A stretch of 64,000 bases of DNA from Acidobacteria bacterium Mor1. Lineage in GTDB: Bacteria > Acidobacteriota > Polarisedimenticolia > Polarisedimenticolales > Polarisedimenticolaceae. A model generated the notes under the pieces. The model saw only the letters and a program-made list of their open reading frames with translations, was not told the DNA's origin and did not search any database. The DNA lies in the NCBI GenBank assembly GCA_001664505.1, contig CP011806.1, forward strand, positions 5,323,873 through 5,387,872, in the 5' to 3' direction. Numbering within the stretch: position 1 is the stretch's first letter; every line of letters starts with the position of its first letter. Of the stretch, positions 1-9,925 are shown piece by piece. Both the position numbers and the translations under genes were made by a program.

Positions 1-1
1 T

Positions 2-331
2 CGACGAGCCCTTGCCACCACCGCGGTCTTCGCGATGGTAACCGTCTCGCTGCTGTTGCCTCAAACCGGCGCAGCCGGGCCTGGCGAGGTCGCGATCGTC
101 AGCCATTCCGTACAGGGTAACGTAGTCCTGGTCGACCTCGAAAACCGAGGAAAACGGGCGAAAAACGTGGTTCTCACGGTGACCGTCAAGCTAGGCAACG
201 GCGTGACGGTGGTCGGCAAAAAGCCGGCCTCGGTCCCGAAAGGGCAGTCCGTGGTCGTGCCCATCGGCTTCATCGCCCCGGTCAACGGGGTCAACGAGAT
301 GAAGATCAACGAGGAGCACGATCCCTTCTAG
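2..331 (+). CDS. Partial secreted hypothetical protein (5' end outside window)
   Basis: The reading frame is open from base 2, so the gene almost certainly begins upstream. The first in-window ATG (base 35) lies inside what looks like a signal peptide: an Arg-Arg start, a hydrophobic run through VSLLLPQ, and an Ala-rich cleavage region near GAAG. The mature part, about 80 residues, is Val-rich with alternating hydrophobic residues and a PKGQSVVVPIGF stretch, as in a small beta-sandwich of the CARDB or Ig-like kind. I recognise no family with certainty and assign no function. It ends 75 bases before the giant regulator at 407. Confidence 0.6.
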   Translation, partial: RRALATTAVFAMVTVSLLLPQTGAAGPGEVAIVSHSVQGNVVLVDLENRGKRAKNVVLTVTVKLGNGVTVVGKKPASVPKGQSVVVPIGFIAPVNGVNEMKINEEHDPF

Positions 332-349
332 TCCCGAAAGGTGTCCATA

Positions 350-364
350 GTCTCAAACTGAGAC
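350..364. promoter_or_regulatory. Perfect inverted repeat upstream of the kinase/sigma-54 regulator
   Basis: GTCTCA-AAC-TGAGAC is a perfect 6+6 base dyad with a 3-base centre, 43 to 57 bases upstream of the start at 407. Short dyads of this form are typical operators of Fis-type HTH sigma-54 activators. The adjacent gene encodes such a protein, so autoregulation is a reasonable inference. I did not find a convincing sigma-54 -24/-12 element between the dyad and the gene. Confidence 0.4.
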
Positions 365-406
365 AAACTAGTTCCGGAAGCTCGGCGTCGGCCGTAGACT
401 TGTTCT

Positions 407-3400
407 ATGGCCGGCGCCGTTTCCTTTTCCGGACGTTTCAAGCCCATCCGTCGCCTGGGTGAAGGTGGGGCAGGTGAAGTCTGGCTCGTTGAGGACACCC
501 TGCAGCCCGGGCGCCGCCTGGCGCTGAAGAGACTCCTCCGTGCCGAGCCGGAGCGTCTCGACGAGCTTCGCTCGGAGTTCAGTCTTCTGGGCTCGCTGAG
601 CCACCCCAACCTCGTCCGAGTCTTCGACTTTCATCCGGCGGCCGACGAGGCTGCCTACTTCACCATGGAGTGGGTCGACGGCCCGGACCTGGTTCAGGCC
701 ATCGCCGAGCAGGGTCCCCAAGCACTTCCGGGACTGGCCGATGAGGCGTTGCGCGCGCTGGCTTTCCTGCATCAGTTCGGCGTGGTCCACCGGGACCTCA
801 AGCCGGGGAACGTCCTGGTGCGCCGGGAGCCGCGACTTGGGCGCCGAGTGGCGCTCCTCGACTTCGGCCTCGCGCAGCGTCGAGGTGTTCCGGGGGACGG
901 TGAGCCGGGGCTGGCAGGAACGATTCCCTACCTCGCTCCCGAGTTACTCGACGACCCGACCCCGTCGGCGCGATCTGATCTTTACGGGCTGGGTGCGGTG
1001 TTGTTCGAAGGGCTGAGTGGGAAGCCACCGATCACTCCGGCGGAACCGGCAGCGATGTTCGAGCAACTCCGCTCGGGGGATCGAACCGCGTACGTCCCGT
1101 CAGCCGACCTCGAGAGCCGGCTCCTCGAATGGATCGAACTGCTCCTGGCGCCGCCCGGCGATCGGCCCGGCAGTGCTGCGGCAGCTCTTGCGTCGCTGAA
1201 CAGCATCGTGGGAACCGACTTTTCACTGGATGACCCCGTCGAGCGACGGTCTCGCCTGCAGTCCGGTGAGCCTATCGGCCGCTCCGGACAACTCGATGAC
1301 CTGCTACCACAGGTCGAACGCCGTCGAGTTGTCTGGGTAACCGGAGCCGCGGGCATGGGGAAGACACGGCTACTGAGTTGGCTCCGCACCCAGGCCGCCC
1401 GTCGCGGGATGCCTGTCGAGCAGGCCCGTTGCGGAGAGGGGCACGGCAAGGACGAGGAGTTGGCAGCCTGGTTGGCGCAGCGTTTCGGCCAGGCCGTGGT
1501 CCTGTTGGACGACGCCGAACAGGCCGGCCCGCGGGTGTCGGAGCAGATTGATCGGATTCTCTCGGGAGCTGCTCCTGAGAGCTTTGCACTGGTCGTCGCT
1601 ATCGACCCGGGCTCGATTGCGAACCAGGGGCTCGAGCGCCGTCTCTCCCAGGCAGGCCTGGCTCCGATGTCGGCGCAGATTGCATTGAAACCTCTCGGGC
1701 ACTCCGAACTTCGACAGCTGATCGAACGGGCCACGGGGAGCGAGCAGGTCGGCAACGTGCAGACCGACTGGCTCCAAGAGCAAACCGAAGGAGTCCCGCT
1801 ATTTGCAGAGACCCTTCTGGTGGATCGGGTCTGGGAGCGCCGGGACCGGGTAGAAGTGCCTGAGACCCTCGAACAGGCGGTCGGAGCGCGCTTCCTGGCG
1901 CAGGGCAGTCTGTGTCGCCGGTTCCTTCTAGAGCTCGCCCTGCTCCAGGGGCCGGCAACGCTGGGACAGATCGTTTCAGCAGGACGCCTCGGACAAGAGG
2001 AAGCCCTGGCGGGCTCGGCCGAGGCCGAAGCGTCCGGCCTCGTTCGGCGGCATGGTGGGGTATTCGAGTTGGCGTCTCGCGTCCTGCTGGATGCCATCGT
2101 GTCCCGCCTGGCTTCCGAGGACTTGGAGGGGCGGCTCCCCGGAGTGTTGGGCGCCCTCGCAGACCTTCCCGAACCCCAGCGATTTTTCCGCGAGTTTCGA
2201 GTCCAGAGAATCTTCGGCAATGACGACGCGGCCATAGCGGCCGCTCTGCGAGGCCTCGACGGACTGGATCCAGCCAACGAGGCCGCGCGGCTCGCGGAAA
2301 TACTGCGCGCAGCACTGATGTTGATGCCCGGCTCCGATCCACGCCGGGCGGACCTTCGTGGCCGTCTCGGTGAAGCGCTGATGCGTCTGGGCAGGGGGCG
2401 TGACGCTGCGCGGTCTTTCGGAGCGGCTCGCTACTTGACGCAAGACCTTCGGGGGAAGATCCGTTGGGCGTTGAGACAAGCCAGGGCGTGTGTGGCGGCC
2501 GGCCGCGTGAAGGCCGGGTGCCGTATCGGTGAGTCCGCCCGGGCGAGAGCTCGTGAGCTCGGGGATCACCGTCTCGAGGCTCGCGCGGAGCTAGCACTTG
2601 GTGCCGCGTACGGTCGTGCCTATCTGGATGACGCTGCCCTGGAGAGTTTCGATCAAGCGGTGACGGGACTGCGTCAGGATGGAAGCTCCAGGGAGCTCGC
2701 GGAGGCGCTTCACTATCTAGGCTTCATCGAATCACGAAAGGCACGAGAGGACGCGAGCGCACGGTTGATCGAGGCGCGAGATATGTATCTCGCCCTGGGC
2801 GAGGAATCGGCGGCCATTCAGGTGCTGATCGCGATCGGTACTCATTGGGCCCAGCTGGGAAAGCAAGATCAGGCTCAGCAGGCCTACGAAGAAGCGATTG
2901 ATCGGGCTCGAGCCCTCGACGACGCGGCGAACTTACGCTACGCACTCAACCAACTTCAGCTTCTCGAGCTGAATCGGGAGCGGTTCGACCGGGCCCGAAA
3001 CCGGTGCGCGGAGATCGAATCGATCGCGCTACGTGACGGCGACTTGTCCCACGCGCTGAGAGCACGCAACATCTGGGCTGAAGCGACGTTGAATCTGGGA
3101 GGTGCTGTTGAGGCCGCAGCGGATCTTCGAGATGCGATCCGGTCCTACGTGACAGGGTCCGACCACTCGCGGAGTGATCTGTCCTACGCGACTCTGGCCG
3201 AGTGCCTCTGCCGAGTGCCCGATCCCCCGGCGTCGGAGATCCGGGAGATCACTCACCGTTTCCTCGAACACACCCGCGACAAAGCCAATCATCGCTCGCG
3301 ACTGTCGGCCCTGGTTCTCGAGGCGGAACGCTGTCAACTGTTGGGAGAGGATCAGGACCTGATCCCCGCGCTGATCGCGGAGTATCTGGATCTGGTTTCC

Positions 3401-5236
3401 AAGGGACGTGAGGCCCACGCGCTGAGGTTGACGGCGCGGATGCATCTGGTCGCTGCGAATCACTGGATTGCGAAAGGCCGTTCCGAGGACGCAGAGGCTT
3501 CCGCAAAGGCCGCGATCGAACTCGCGGAGCAGGGCGATCAACTCGGACTGTCCGCCCTCGGATATGCCGCGGCGGCGCGGGTGTTCGCCGCCCAGGGACG
3601 GGACTCCGATGCAGCGAAGCTTCTGGATACGGCGGCCGAGCATCTGCAGCGGGCCGCGGAGCGTATCGAGGACCCGGATCTGCGCGCCGACTTCCTGGCG
3701 CGCCCCGACTTCAAGTCGATCCGTAGCCTGGACGGCGCTTCCGCCGGTGCGGCCGATCCGCAGGTGCTTGCGCTCTACGACATGGTTCGTGCGCTTAACG
3801 AGGAGCCGGATCCACAGAAGATGCTCGAGTCGATCCTGGACAAGGCGCTGGCCGTGGTCCAGGCCGAGCGCGGGATGATCCTGCTGCGCAACGAGGACAG
3901 CAATCGCTTTCATGTGCATCTCGCGCGCAACCTGGAGCAGGAGACGATCCAGGATGTCGAGGCCTTCAGCGCCAGCGTCGTCGAGCGCGCCGGCGGCGGC
4001 GAAGCGGTGTTGGCCATCGACGCCGGGGAAGACGACCGCTTCAGCGCCCTGAAGAGCGTACACCTCCACGGGATCCGCTCCTTGATGTGCGTGCCGCTGC
4101 GCTCCCGCGGCAAGATCGTCGGCGCCGTCTACGTCGACAGCCGGAGCACCGGAGCGTTGTTCACCTCCGACGATCTCGAGTTCATCGAGGCCTTCGCCGA
4201 CCACGCGGCGCTGGCGCTGCAGAACGCACGGGAGCGGCAGCGTCTCGAAGGGGAGAACCGGAAGCTCAGGGAAGCGGTGACCCGCAGCGCTCACTTCGAC
4301 AACATCGTGGGCGCGTCGCCGGCGATGGAAGAGGTCTTTCTGACCCTGGGGCGCGTCGCCGGTTCCGAGTTGCCGGTGTTGATCCACGGGGAGAGCGGCA
4401 CCGGCAAGGAGCTGGCTGCCCGGGCGGTCCACTACAACAGCGCCCGCCGGGATGCCCCGTTCGTTTCCGAGAGCTGCGCCGCCGTTCCGTCGGAGTTGAT
4501 GGAGAGCACCCTCTTCGGCCACCGCAAGGGGGCGTTCACCGGCGCCATTGCCGATCACCGCGGTCTGTTCCAGCAGGCCGACGGCGGCACGCTGTTCCTC
4601 GACGAGGTCGGGGACATGCCTCAGGAGATGCAGGCGCGCTTGCTTCGGGTGCTACAGGAGCGGGAGGTGCGCCCCATCGGCGGCGAGCGGGCGATTCCGG
4701 TCGATGTGCGCATCGTGACCGCGACGCACCGCGACCTGCTCAAGGATGTGGCCGAGGGCGAGTTCCGGGAGGACCTGCTCTACCGTCTGCGCGTTCTGGT
4801 GGTTGAGCTGCCTCCGCTACGGGAGCGCGTGGGGGATGTTCCGCTCCTGGTGCATCGTTTCCTCGAGCAGGAAGCGACCTCACTCGGGCGCCGGATCCCT
4901 ACGGTCAGCCCCGACGTGATGCGGTTGCTCGAACGTTACCGCTGGCCCGGAAACGTGCGGGAGCTTCAGAACTACGTCCAGCGCCTGACGCTACTCGCGG
5001 GGCCCAATGACGTGACCCTGCCTGTGTTGCGGTCGGCACCGGACATCTGGGCCGAGCTCTCGGTGGATGCGGACAGCACCGACAACGAGAGCCGCTTCTC
5101 GCTGGCGCGGAACGAGAAAGAGCGCATCGAGCAAGCCCTCGAGGCGGCCGGCGGCAACCGCACACGAGCGGCCAAGCTGCTGGGAATCGGACGCGCGACC
5201 CTCTACCGCAAGATGCAGCAGTACCGGCTGGAGTGA
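407..5236 (+). CDS. Ser/Thr kinase - AAA ATPase - TPR - GAF - sigma-54 AAA+ - Fis HTH fusion regulator
   Basis: This 1609-residue protein joins an STK module to a sigma-54 enhancer-binding protein. In order: a PknB-type kinase (about 8-275; glycine loop GEGGAGEV, ALK lysine, HRDLKPGN near 127, DFG near 150); a STAND/AAA_16-like ATPase (Walker A GAAGMGKTR near 310, Walker B-like VVLLDDAE); TPR-type helical repeats (about 590-1100); GAF (about 1125-1275); sigma-54 AAA+ (about 1300-1540; Walker A GESGTGKE near 1327, intact GAFTGA loop, Walker B GGTLFLDE); and a Fis-type HTH at the C terminus (GGNRTRAAKLLGI). Kinase catalytic residues look intact. By family, the C-terminal half should bind DNA and drive open-complex formation at sigma-54 promoters. 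How the kinase and GAF gate it is inference. It converges on a paralogue lacking the kinase (5541-9014). Confidence 0.93.
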   Translation: MAGAVSFSGRFKPIRRLGEGGAGEVWLVEDTLQPGRRLALKRLLRAEPERLDELRSEFSLLGSLSHPNLVRVFDFHPAADEAAYFTMEWVDGPDLVQAIAEQGPQALPGLADEALRALAFLHQFGVVHRDLKPGNVLVRREPRLGRRVALLDFGLAQRRGVPGDGEPGLAGTIPYLAPELLDDPTPSARSDLYGLGAVLFEGLSGKPPITPAEPAAMFEQLRSGDRTAYVPSADLESRLLEWIELLLAPPGDRPGSAAAALASLNSIVGTDFSLDDPVERRSRLQSGEPIGRSGQLDDLLPQVERRRVVWVTGAAGMGKTRLLSWLRTQAARRGMPVEQARCGEGHGKDEELAAWLAQRFGQAVVLLDDAEQAGPRVSEQIDRILSGAAPESFALVVAIDPGSIANQGLERRLSQAGLAPMSAQIALKPLGHSELRQLIERATGSEQVGNVQTDWLQEQTEGVPLFAETLLVDRVWERRDRVEVPETLEQAVGARFLAQGSLCRRFLLELALLQGPATLGQIVSAGRLGQEEALAGSAEAEASGLVRRHGGVFELASRVLLDAIVSRLASEDLEGRLPGVLGALADLPEPQRFFREFRVQRIFGNDDAAIAAALRGLDGLDPANEAARLAEILRAALMLMPGSDPRRADLRGRLGEALMRLGRGRDAARSFGAARYLTQDLRGKIRWALRQARACVAAGRVKAGCRIGESARARARELGDHRLEARAELALGAAYGRAYLDDAALESFDQAVTGLRQDGSSRELAEALHYLGFIESRKAREDASARLIEARDMYLALGEESAAIQVLIAIGTHWAQLGKQDQAQQAYEEAIDRARALDDAANLRYALNQLQLLELNRERFDRARNRCAEIESIALRDGDLSHALRARNIWAEATLNLGGAVEAAADLRDAIRSYVTGSDHSRSDLSYATLAECLCRVPDPPASEIREITHRFLEHTRDKANHRSRLSALVLEAERCQLLGEDQDLIPALIAEYLDLVSKGREAHALRLTARMHLVAANHWIAKGRSEDAEASAKAAIELAEQGDQLGLSALGYAAAARVFAAQGRDSDAAKLLDTAAEHLQRAAERIEDPDLRADFLARPDFKSIRSLDGASAGAADPQVLALYDMVRALNEEPDPQKMLESILDKALAVVQAERGMILLRNEDSNRFHVHLARNLEQETIQDVEAFSASVVERAGGGEAVLAIDAGEDDRFSALKSVHLHGIRSLMCVPLRSRGKIVGAVYVDSRSTGALFTSDDLEFIEAFADHAALALQNARERQRLEGENRKLREAVTRSAHFDNIVGASPAMEEVFLTLGRVAGSELPVLIHGESGTGKELAARAVHYNSARRDAPFVSESCAAVPSELMESTLFGHRKGAFTGAIADHRGLFQQADGGTLFLDEVGDMPQEMQARLLRVLQEREVRPIGGERAIPVDVRIVTATHRDLLKDVAEGEFREDLLYRLRVLVVELPPLRERVGDVPLLVHRFLEQEATSLGRRIPTVSPDVMRLLERYRWPGNVRELQNYVQRLTLLAGPNDVTLPVLRSAPDIWAELSVDADSTDNESRFSLARNEKERIEQALEAAGGNRTRAAKLLGIGRATLYRKMQQYRLE

Positions 5237-5540
5237 CCCGGCCAGGGTTGACTGTCTGTGGGGGGGGTAAAGAGAGGCGCCCGCCGGCCGGGACCTGTTA
5301 AATGCCGACGAGCGCCAGGAGGCTCGGCACACCATCGGGGGGGGAATGAGGTGCCGGGCTTTGCAACTTCGAGTCCGTCGCGCGATCGACGTCCTCAACG
5401 CCCTAATCTAGGTTTCGACCCTGGGGATGCAAGGGCAAAATTCGTAATGTCTATATGCGGGCGGGAAGGGCGCTGAGCAGGGCTCAGGAGGCCTCTCAGC
5501 GGCTCAGGAGTCCCTTTCGGCGCGGTCCGGAGCCCCTGGC
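5237..5540. other. Intergenic region between convergent regulators
   Basis: These 304 bases lie between the stops of two convergent giant regulators. I see no credible gene. The region contains CCCGGCC (5237-5243) facing GGCCGGG (5286-5292), a G-run, and near its right end three copies of GGCTCAGGAG. No clear stem followed by a T-run was found, so termination here is not resolved from sequence. Confidence 0.5.
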
Positions 5541-5547
5541 TCAGGAG
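5481..5547. repeat. Three direct copies of GGCTCAGGAG
   Basis: Identical decamers lie at 5481-5490, 5501-5510 and 5538-5547. The third copy includes the stop codon of the minus-strand regulator that ends at 5541. They may be remnants of duplication of that gene's 3' end or binding sites. The sequence alone does not decide. Confidence 0.4.
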
Positions 5548-8500
5548 AGCCCGTAGCGCTGGATCTTGCGGTAGATGGTGGCCTTGGAGATGCCGAGCAT
5601 CTCGGCGGCTCGCAGGCGGTTCCCGCCCGAGGCGATCAGGGCGCGCTGGATCTGCTCCCGTTCGCTGTTGAGCAGGCTGACCGGGGCGTTGGTGCGCTCG
5701 CCGCCGAGCATGGTGCGGAGCTCCGGGTCGGCCTTGACGGTGTCGAGGCTCAGACTCAGGCCGTCGCCCAGGACGAACAGCCGCTGGATCACGTTGTGTA
5801 GCTGGCGAATGTTCCCCGGCCAGCCGTACTGCTCCATCGCCTGCAGAAGTTCCGGGTCGATCTCGGGAATGCTGCGGCCGGCTTCCTCGGCCACTCGGCG
5901 CACGAAATGCTGAACCAGGAGCGCGACGTCCCCGTGCCGTTCCCGCAGCGGGGGCAGCTTGACCACCAGGACCTTCAGCCGGAACAGCAGGTCCTGGCGG
6001 AAGCGGCCGGCCCGGACCTCTTGTTCGAGGTTTCGGTTGGTCGCGGCCAGGACGCGCACGTTCACCTTGAGGGTCCCGGTGCCGCCCAGGCGGCGAACCT
6101 CGTTCTCGTTGAGCACCCGCAGCAGCTTGGCCTGCATCGCGAGCGACGTCTCGCCGATCTCGTCGAGGAACAGCGTACCCTCGTGGGCGTTCTCGAACAG
6201 GCCGGGCATCGAACGTTCGGCGCCGGAGAAGGCACCCTTCTCATGCCCGAACAGCTCTCGTTCCAGCAGGGAGTCGGGTAGGGCCGCGCAGTTCTCCGAG
6301 AGGAACACCCGGCGCCGGCGCGGGCCGAGGCCGTGGAGCGCCCGGGCGACCAGTTCCTTTCCGGTGCCGCTCTCTCCCTCGATCAACACCGGAAGCGAAC
6401 TGGGTGCGAGGGTGTCCATCAGGTCGAAGACCCGTTGGATCTCGGCGGACTTGCCGACCATGCCGGCGAAGTGGGTCCGCTCTTCGGCCTGGTGGGCGAG
6501 CTGCCGGTTCTCCCGGGTCAACGCGTCCAGGCGGTTTGCGTTCTGCAAGGCAACGGCGGCGTGATCGGCGAAGGCCTCGAGGAACTGCAGATCTTGCTGG
6601 GTGAAGGGCGTGCGTCCCTGCCGGCTGTCCAGATAGACCGTGCCGATCAGCGTGCCGTGGGCTCGGAGCGGCACGCACATCATCGAGCGGATCCCGAACA
6701 GGCTGACGCTGCGCAGATCGCGGAAGCGCCCGTCCTCCTGGGCGTCCACCGCGAGGAGCGACTTGCCGCCGGCCGCCTGGTCGACGATCCCGCGGCTGTA
6801 TTCCAGGGCGTCCCGTTCGGTCTCCGGTTCGAGGTGGGTTGCCGCACTGATCCGTAGCTCGCCGCTCTCCGGCTCACGCAGCAGGATCATGCTTCGTTCG
6901 GCTCCGACGGTGCGGAGCGCCATCTCGAGAATCGACTCCAGCAACTGCTGAGGATCGGTTTCGGAATTGAGTGCCCGGATCATCTCGAACAACGCGTTGA
7001 GCCGCGGGTCCCGGACCCGTCCGGCGAAGGTCCGCGGCCGCCGCAGTTCCTTGATGGCGCTGCGCTCCAGAATCGAGCGGCGGACCTCGGCGTCTTCGAT
7101 CAGGGAGCAGGCATCGTCGACCAGATCCTGGGCCCGGGCGGTGGCCCGGTCGGCGTCGGCGCGTCGGCCCAGCCGCACCGCGGCCTGGGCCCGCAAGGTG
7201 TGGGCGGCGATCTGTTCCCAGATCAGCCGGGCCTGCTCCGCTTCCAGCCGGGCCCGGCTGGCGCTTTCCAGTGCCTGGTCCAGGTCTCCGCGATGGAGCT
7301 GGCGGGTGGCCTGGGCCAGCGCGGCCCGCACCCGGAGCGAAGCGGTCCAGTCTCCGCCCAGTTGGGTCGCCAACCGTTCCAGCTCGTGAGCGGTGGACTC
7401 GAACGGATCGTTGTTGCCCGGCAGTGCGCAGCGTTCCAGCTCGACGGTCAAGCCGAACAGCAGCGCCTCCGGTTCCTGGGCGTTTCGCAGCGTGGCCAAT
7501 CCGTCGACGTTGAGGTCCCGCCGCAGGGCCTCCTGCTCCGGCTCGACCTCGTAGAGCGCCTGGGCCAACAGCAGGCGGGCGATGCCGGTGTAGGCCTCGG
7601 TTCCTTCCGGCGTATCCGCGAGCAGTTCCCGTAGACCGTCGATGGCGGCCACCGCCTGTCCGGCTCGGAGTTGAAGCTCCGCGAGGCCGCAGGCGGTCAG
7701 CGCCTGGAGCGTGCCGATACCGGTACTGGCGGCGGTGCGCCGGGCGTCGTGTGCGTAGGTCAGTGCGTGGTCGAGTTGCCCCCGTCCCGCGGAGATGCCG
7801 GCGAGCAGGTAGCGGACGAGGACCCAGGTCGGCGCCAGGGTCGCGCTTCCGTCGGACGCCTCGGCCAGGCGCGCATCGGCGTCATCCCGTCGCCCGTCGG
7901 CCGCCGCGGCGAGGACCCGCAGCGCTTCCGCCCGGGCGATCTCCTCTCGGGCGTCGCTCTCCGACAGGGCGGCGACCGCCTCCTGCAGGAGCCCGTCGAC
8001 ATCGGTATCGCTCTGCTTCCAACGCACCACGGCGAGGATCCGCCGTACGGCGGCAACGAGCTCCGGCGACACCGGCCGTTTTCCGCTGTGGGTCAGAGCG
8101 TCGCCGAGCAGCCGCTGCGCCTGATCGAGCCATCCGAGCCGAATCAGCGCACGGGCCTGGGCACAGGCGGCCATGATGCGGGTTTCGTCGACCCGGGAGC
8201 GCCGGGCCAGGGTCATTGCTTTCTCGGCGGCTTCGCGGGCTCGGGCCGGCCGGCCGGCCCGAGTGAGGGCCAGGGACTGGCGACAAAGAATCTCCGCCCG
8301 TTCCGCGACCGACGAGGCCAGCACCAGGGCGGCGCCCAGAGCACGTACACAATCGGCATAACGTCCCGCGCGCCAGAGCGCCGTCGCCTGATGCATGCGC
8401 AGCACCCTGCGCCGGGAGTCCCGGCGTTCGATGTGGCGCAGCGCAAACGCGAAACGATCGGCGGCGATCGCGGGATCGCCGCGACGGAGCTCCCGTTGGG

Positions 8501-9014
8501 CATCGCGGATCGCGAACTCGGCGGCCCGCACCGGGTTGCCCGCCCGGCTCCACAGCATCGAGAGCGAGCGGGAGGGCGCCTGGGCGCCCCGTGAGGCCAG
8601 CAGCGCCTCGGCGGCCCGGGCGGCGAAGGCGCTCAGCGCGGCTTCGTCCAGTTCGGGAGCCCGGTAACGCCGGCCATCCCGTTCGGCCACGCTCCAGCAC
8701 TCTCCGTCGAGGCGTGCCAGCTCTTTGGGCAGGATCTCCTCGACCGCCTTGCGGGCGGCCTTCTCGTCCAGGCCGCTGGCCGGCAGGAGCTCTTCGGTGG
8801 TGGCGCCGTCGCCGAGTAGGTGCAGGGCGGTCAGCCAGGCGCCGGCGGCGTCGGAGAGGGCCGGCAGGGCCGTGGTTTCCTCCGGACGTGGCGGGGAGGC
8901 CGAGGTTCGGGGCTTCGCGGCACAGAGGAGTGCCCAGCGGTCACGATAATCCGCCTCGGCGTGGAGCAGCTCGTCGGCGAGGGCCCACAGGTCCGCGTTG
9001 ACACCCCCGTTCAT
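5541..9014 (-). CDS. TPR - GAF - sigma-54 AAA+ - Fis HTH transcriptional activator
   Basis: This 1157-residue sigma-54-dependent activator is paralogous over its C-terminal half to the fusion at 407-5236 but has no kinase or second ATPase. Residues about 100-620 are Ala/Arg/Leu-rich helical repeats of MalT/TPR type. GAF follows at about 670-815. The AAA+ domain has Walker A GESGTGKE near 878, Walker B EGTLFLDE and the sigma-contact loop as GAFSGA instead of GAFTGA. A Fis-type HTH ([13 protein letters not shown]) ends the protein. The ATG at 9014 has no Shine-Dalgarno sequence, and a TATACT -10 element ends only 6 bases upstream, so the mRNA may be leaderless. It is a one-component sensor: no receiver domain is present, and the GAF domain is the probable ligand site. 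Confidence 0.93.
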   Translation of the reverse strand: MNGGVNADLWALADELLHAEADYRDRWALLCAAKPRTSASPPRPEETTALPALSDAAGAWLTALHLLGDGATTEELLPASGLDEKAARKAVEEILPKELARLDGECWSVAERDGRRYRAPELDEAALSAFAARAAEALLASRGAQAPSRSLSMLWSRAGNPVRAAEFAIRDAQRELRRGDPAIAADRFAFALRHIERRDSRRRVLRMHQATALWRAGRYADCVRALGAALVLASSVAERAEILCRQSLALTRAGRPARAREAAEKAMTLARRSRVDETRIMAACAQARALIRLGWLDQAQRLLGDALTHSGKRPVSPELVAAVRRILAVVRWKQSDTDVDGLLQEAVAALSESDAREEIARAEALRVLAAAADGRRDDADARLAEASDGSATLAPTWVLVRYLLAGISAGRGQLDHALTYAHDARRTAASTGIGTLQALTACGLAELQLRAGQAVAAIDGLRELLADTPEGTEAYTGIARLLLAQALYEVEPEQEALRRDLNVDGLATLRNAQEPEALLFGLTVELERCALPGNNDPFESTAHELERLATQLGGDWTASLRVRAALAQATRQLHRGDLDQALESASRARLEAEQARLIWEQIAAHTLRAQAAVRLGRRADADRATARAQDLVDDACSLIEDAEVRRSILERSAIKELRRPRTFAGRVRDPRLNALFEMIRALNSETDPQQLLESILEMALRTVGAERSMILLREPESGELRISAATHLEPETERDALEYSRGIVDQAAGGKSLLAVDAQEDGRFRDLRSVSLFGIRSMMCVPLRAHGTLIGTVYLDSRQGRTPFTQQDLQFLEAFADHAAVALQNANRLDALTRENRQLAHQAEERTHFAGMVGKSAEIQRVFDLMDTLAPSSLPVLIEGESGTGKELVARALHGLGPRRRRVFLSENCAALPDSLLERELFGHEKGAFSGAERSMPGLFENAHEGTLFLDEIGETSLAMQAKLLRVLNENEVRRLGGTGTLKVNVRVLAATNRNLEQEVRAGRFRQDLLFRLKVLVVKLPPLRERHGDVALLVQHFVRRVAEEAGRSIPEIDPELLQAMEQYGWPGNIRQLHNVIQRLFVLGDGLSLSLDTVKADPELRTMLGGERTNAPVSLLNSEREQIQRALIASGGNRLRAAEMLGISKATIYRKIQRYGLS

Positions 9015-9020
9015 GGTTCA

Positions 9021-9026
9021 AGTATA
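9021..9026 (-). promoter_or_regulatory. Candidate -10 element placing the start of transcription at the ATG
   Basis: On the minus strand, TATACT is followed by six bases and then the ATG at 9014. Initiation about seven bases after a -10 element would fall on the start codon itself, giving a leaderless mRNA. This agrees with the absence of a ribosome binding site. No -35 hexamer with 16-18 base spacing is convincing. Confidence 0.4.
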
Positions 9027-9064
9027 CGGGCGCCTCGGGGACAATCCGTTACCATCTGGGTGAG

Positions 9065-9814
9065 ATGTCAGAGGAATTCGAGCCTTTCGGCGGGACCCGG
9101 CAGGGCCCCGGTGCCCAGCCGACCCGGCGTGAGCAGCTGGTGACCCAGTGGGTCACGATTGCCGAGGTTTGCGTCGCGTTGATCATGGGGTTCGCCCTGA
9201 CGTTTGCTGCCATGTTGCCCCTGTTCGGTCTGCTCGACATCGATTTCAAGGACAACGTGGCGGTGATCGCCTTCTTGCTGCCGATCCAGGCGCTGATCTT
9301 CTCTGGGCTTGCCTGGGTTCTGTCCCGCGATCGCGTCCCGCAGGACGTTCTTCCCGCTCCCCGGTCACCGCTCTTTTCCATCGGATTCGGTGTTGCGGTC
9401 GGAGGGTTGGGCTACGTCGTGGAAACCGGAGCGTTGTGGCTACTGGAGCAGGTAGATTTCACGTCCAGCGAGCAGCCGTGGGTCGCTGGTGTCTTCGACG
9501 ATCCGAGCAGTTGGTGGAAGATATTCCCCTTGATCGTGGTCGTCGGCCCCGTCGCTGAAGAGTTGTTCTTTCGGGCCTACGCCTTCAGGCACCTGTTGAC
9601 CCGAGTCGGTGCGCCGGTCGCATATCTGCTCTCGTCCTTGCTGTTCGCTCTCTCGCACGGCAACCCGTCGGGCATTCCTGCATACACGATCCTGGCGCTG
9701 TTTCTTGCATGGTCCTATCGCCGCAGCGGGTCGCTCTGGACGCCGGTGGTCGCTCACGTGGTGCACAACGCCATCGTGGTGATTACATATTTGTACCTCG
9801 GCGTCGACGGGTAG
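9065..9814 (+). CDS. CPBP/CAAX-type intramembrane metalloprotease
   Basis: This 249-residue polytopic protein is of the ABI/CPBP (PF02517) family, related to Rce1. The conserved motifs are all present: EELFFR near 164-169, FALSH near 195-199 and the HxxHN-type element HVVHN near 232-236. Together these form the metal site within the membrane. Hydrophobic segments begin at about residue 30 (ALIMGFALTFAAMLPLFGLL) and recur through the C terminus. The N-terminal 25 residues are polar, with a TRREQLVTQW stretch. The start has GGGTGAG directly upstream. The 50-base gap to the divergent regulator at 9014 implies closely packed or overlapping promoters. Bacterial members are often linked to bacteriocin immunity or membrane-protein processing. 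No partner here points to a substrate. Confidence 0.88.
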   Translation: MSEEFEPFGGTRQGPGAQPTRREQLVTQWVTIAEVCVALIMGFALTFAAMLPLFGLLDIDFKDNVAVIAFLLPIQALIFSGLAWVLSRDRVPQDVLPAPRSPLFSIGFGVAVGGLGYVVETGALWLLEQVDFTSSEQPWVAGVFDDPSSWWKIFPLIVVVGPVAEELFFRAYAFRHLLTRVGAPVAYLLSSLLFALSHGNPSGIPAYTILALFLAWSYRRSGSLWTPVVAHVVHNAIVVITYLYLGVDG

Positions 9815-9925
9815 GTCCGCCCGCGCAACCGGAAAGTGATCTCGATATTGCGACCGCCGGTTTGCTCCCGTAAATCAAACAGGTGTAAGGGCCCCGATAG
9901 GCACATCGAGGTTCTGACGACGGGG

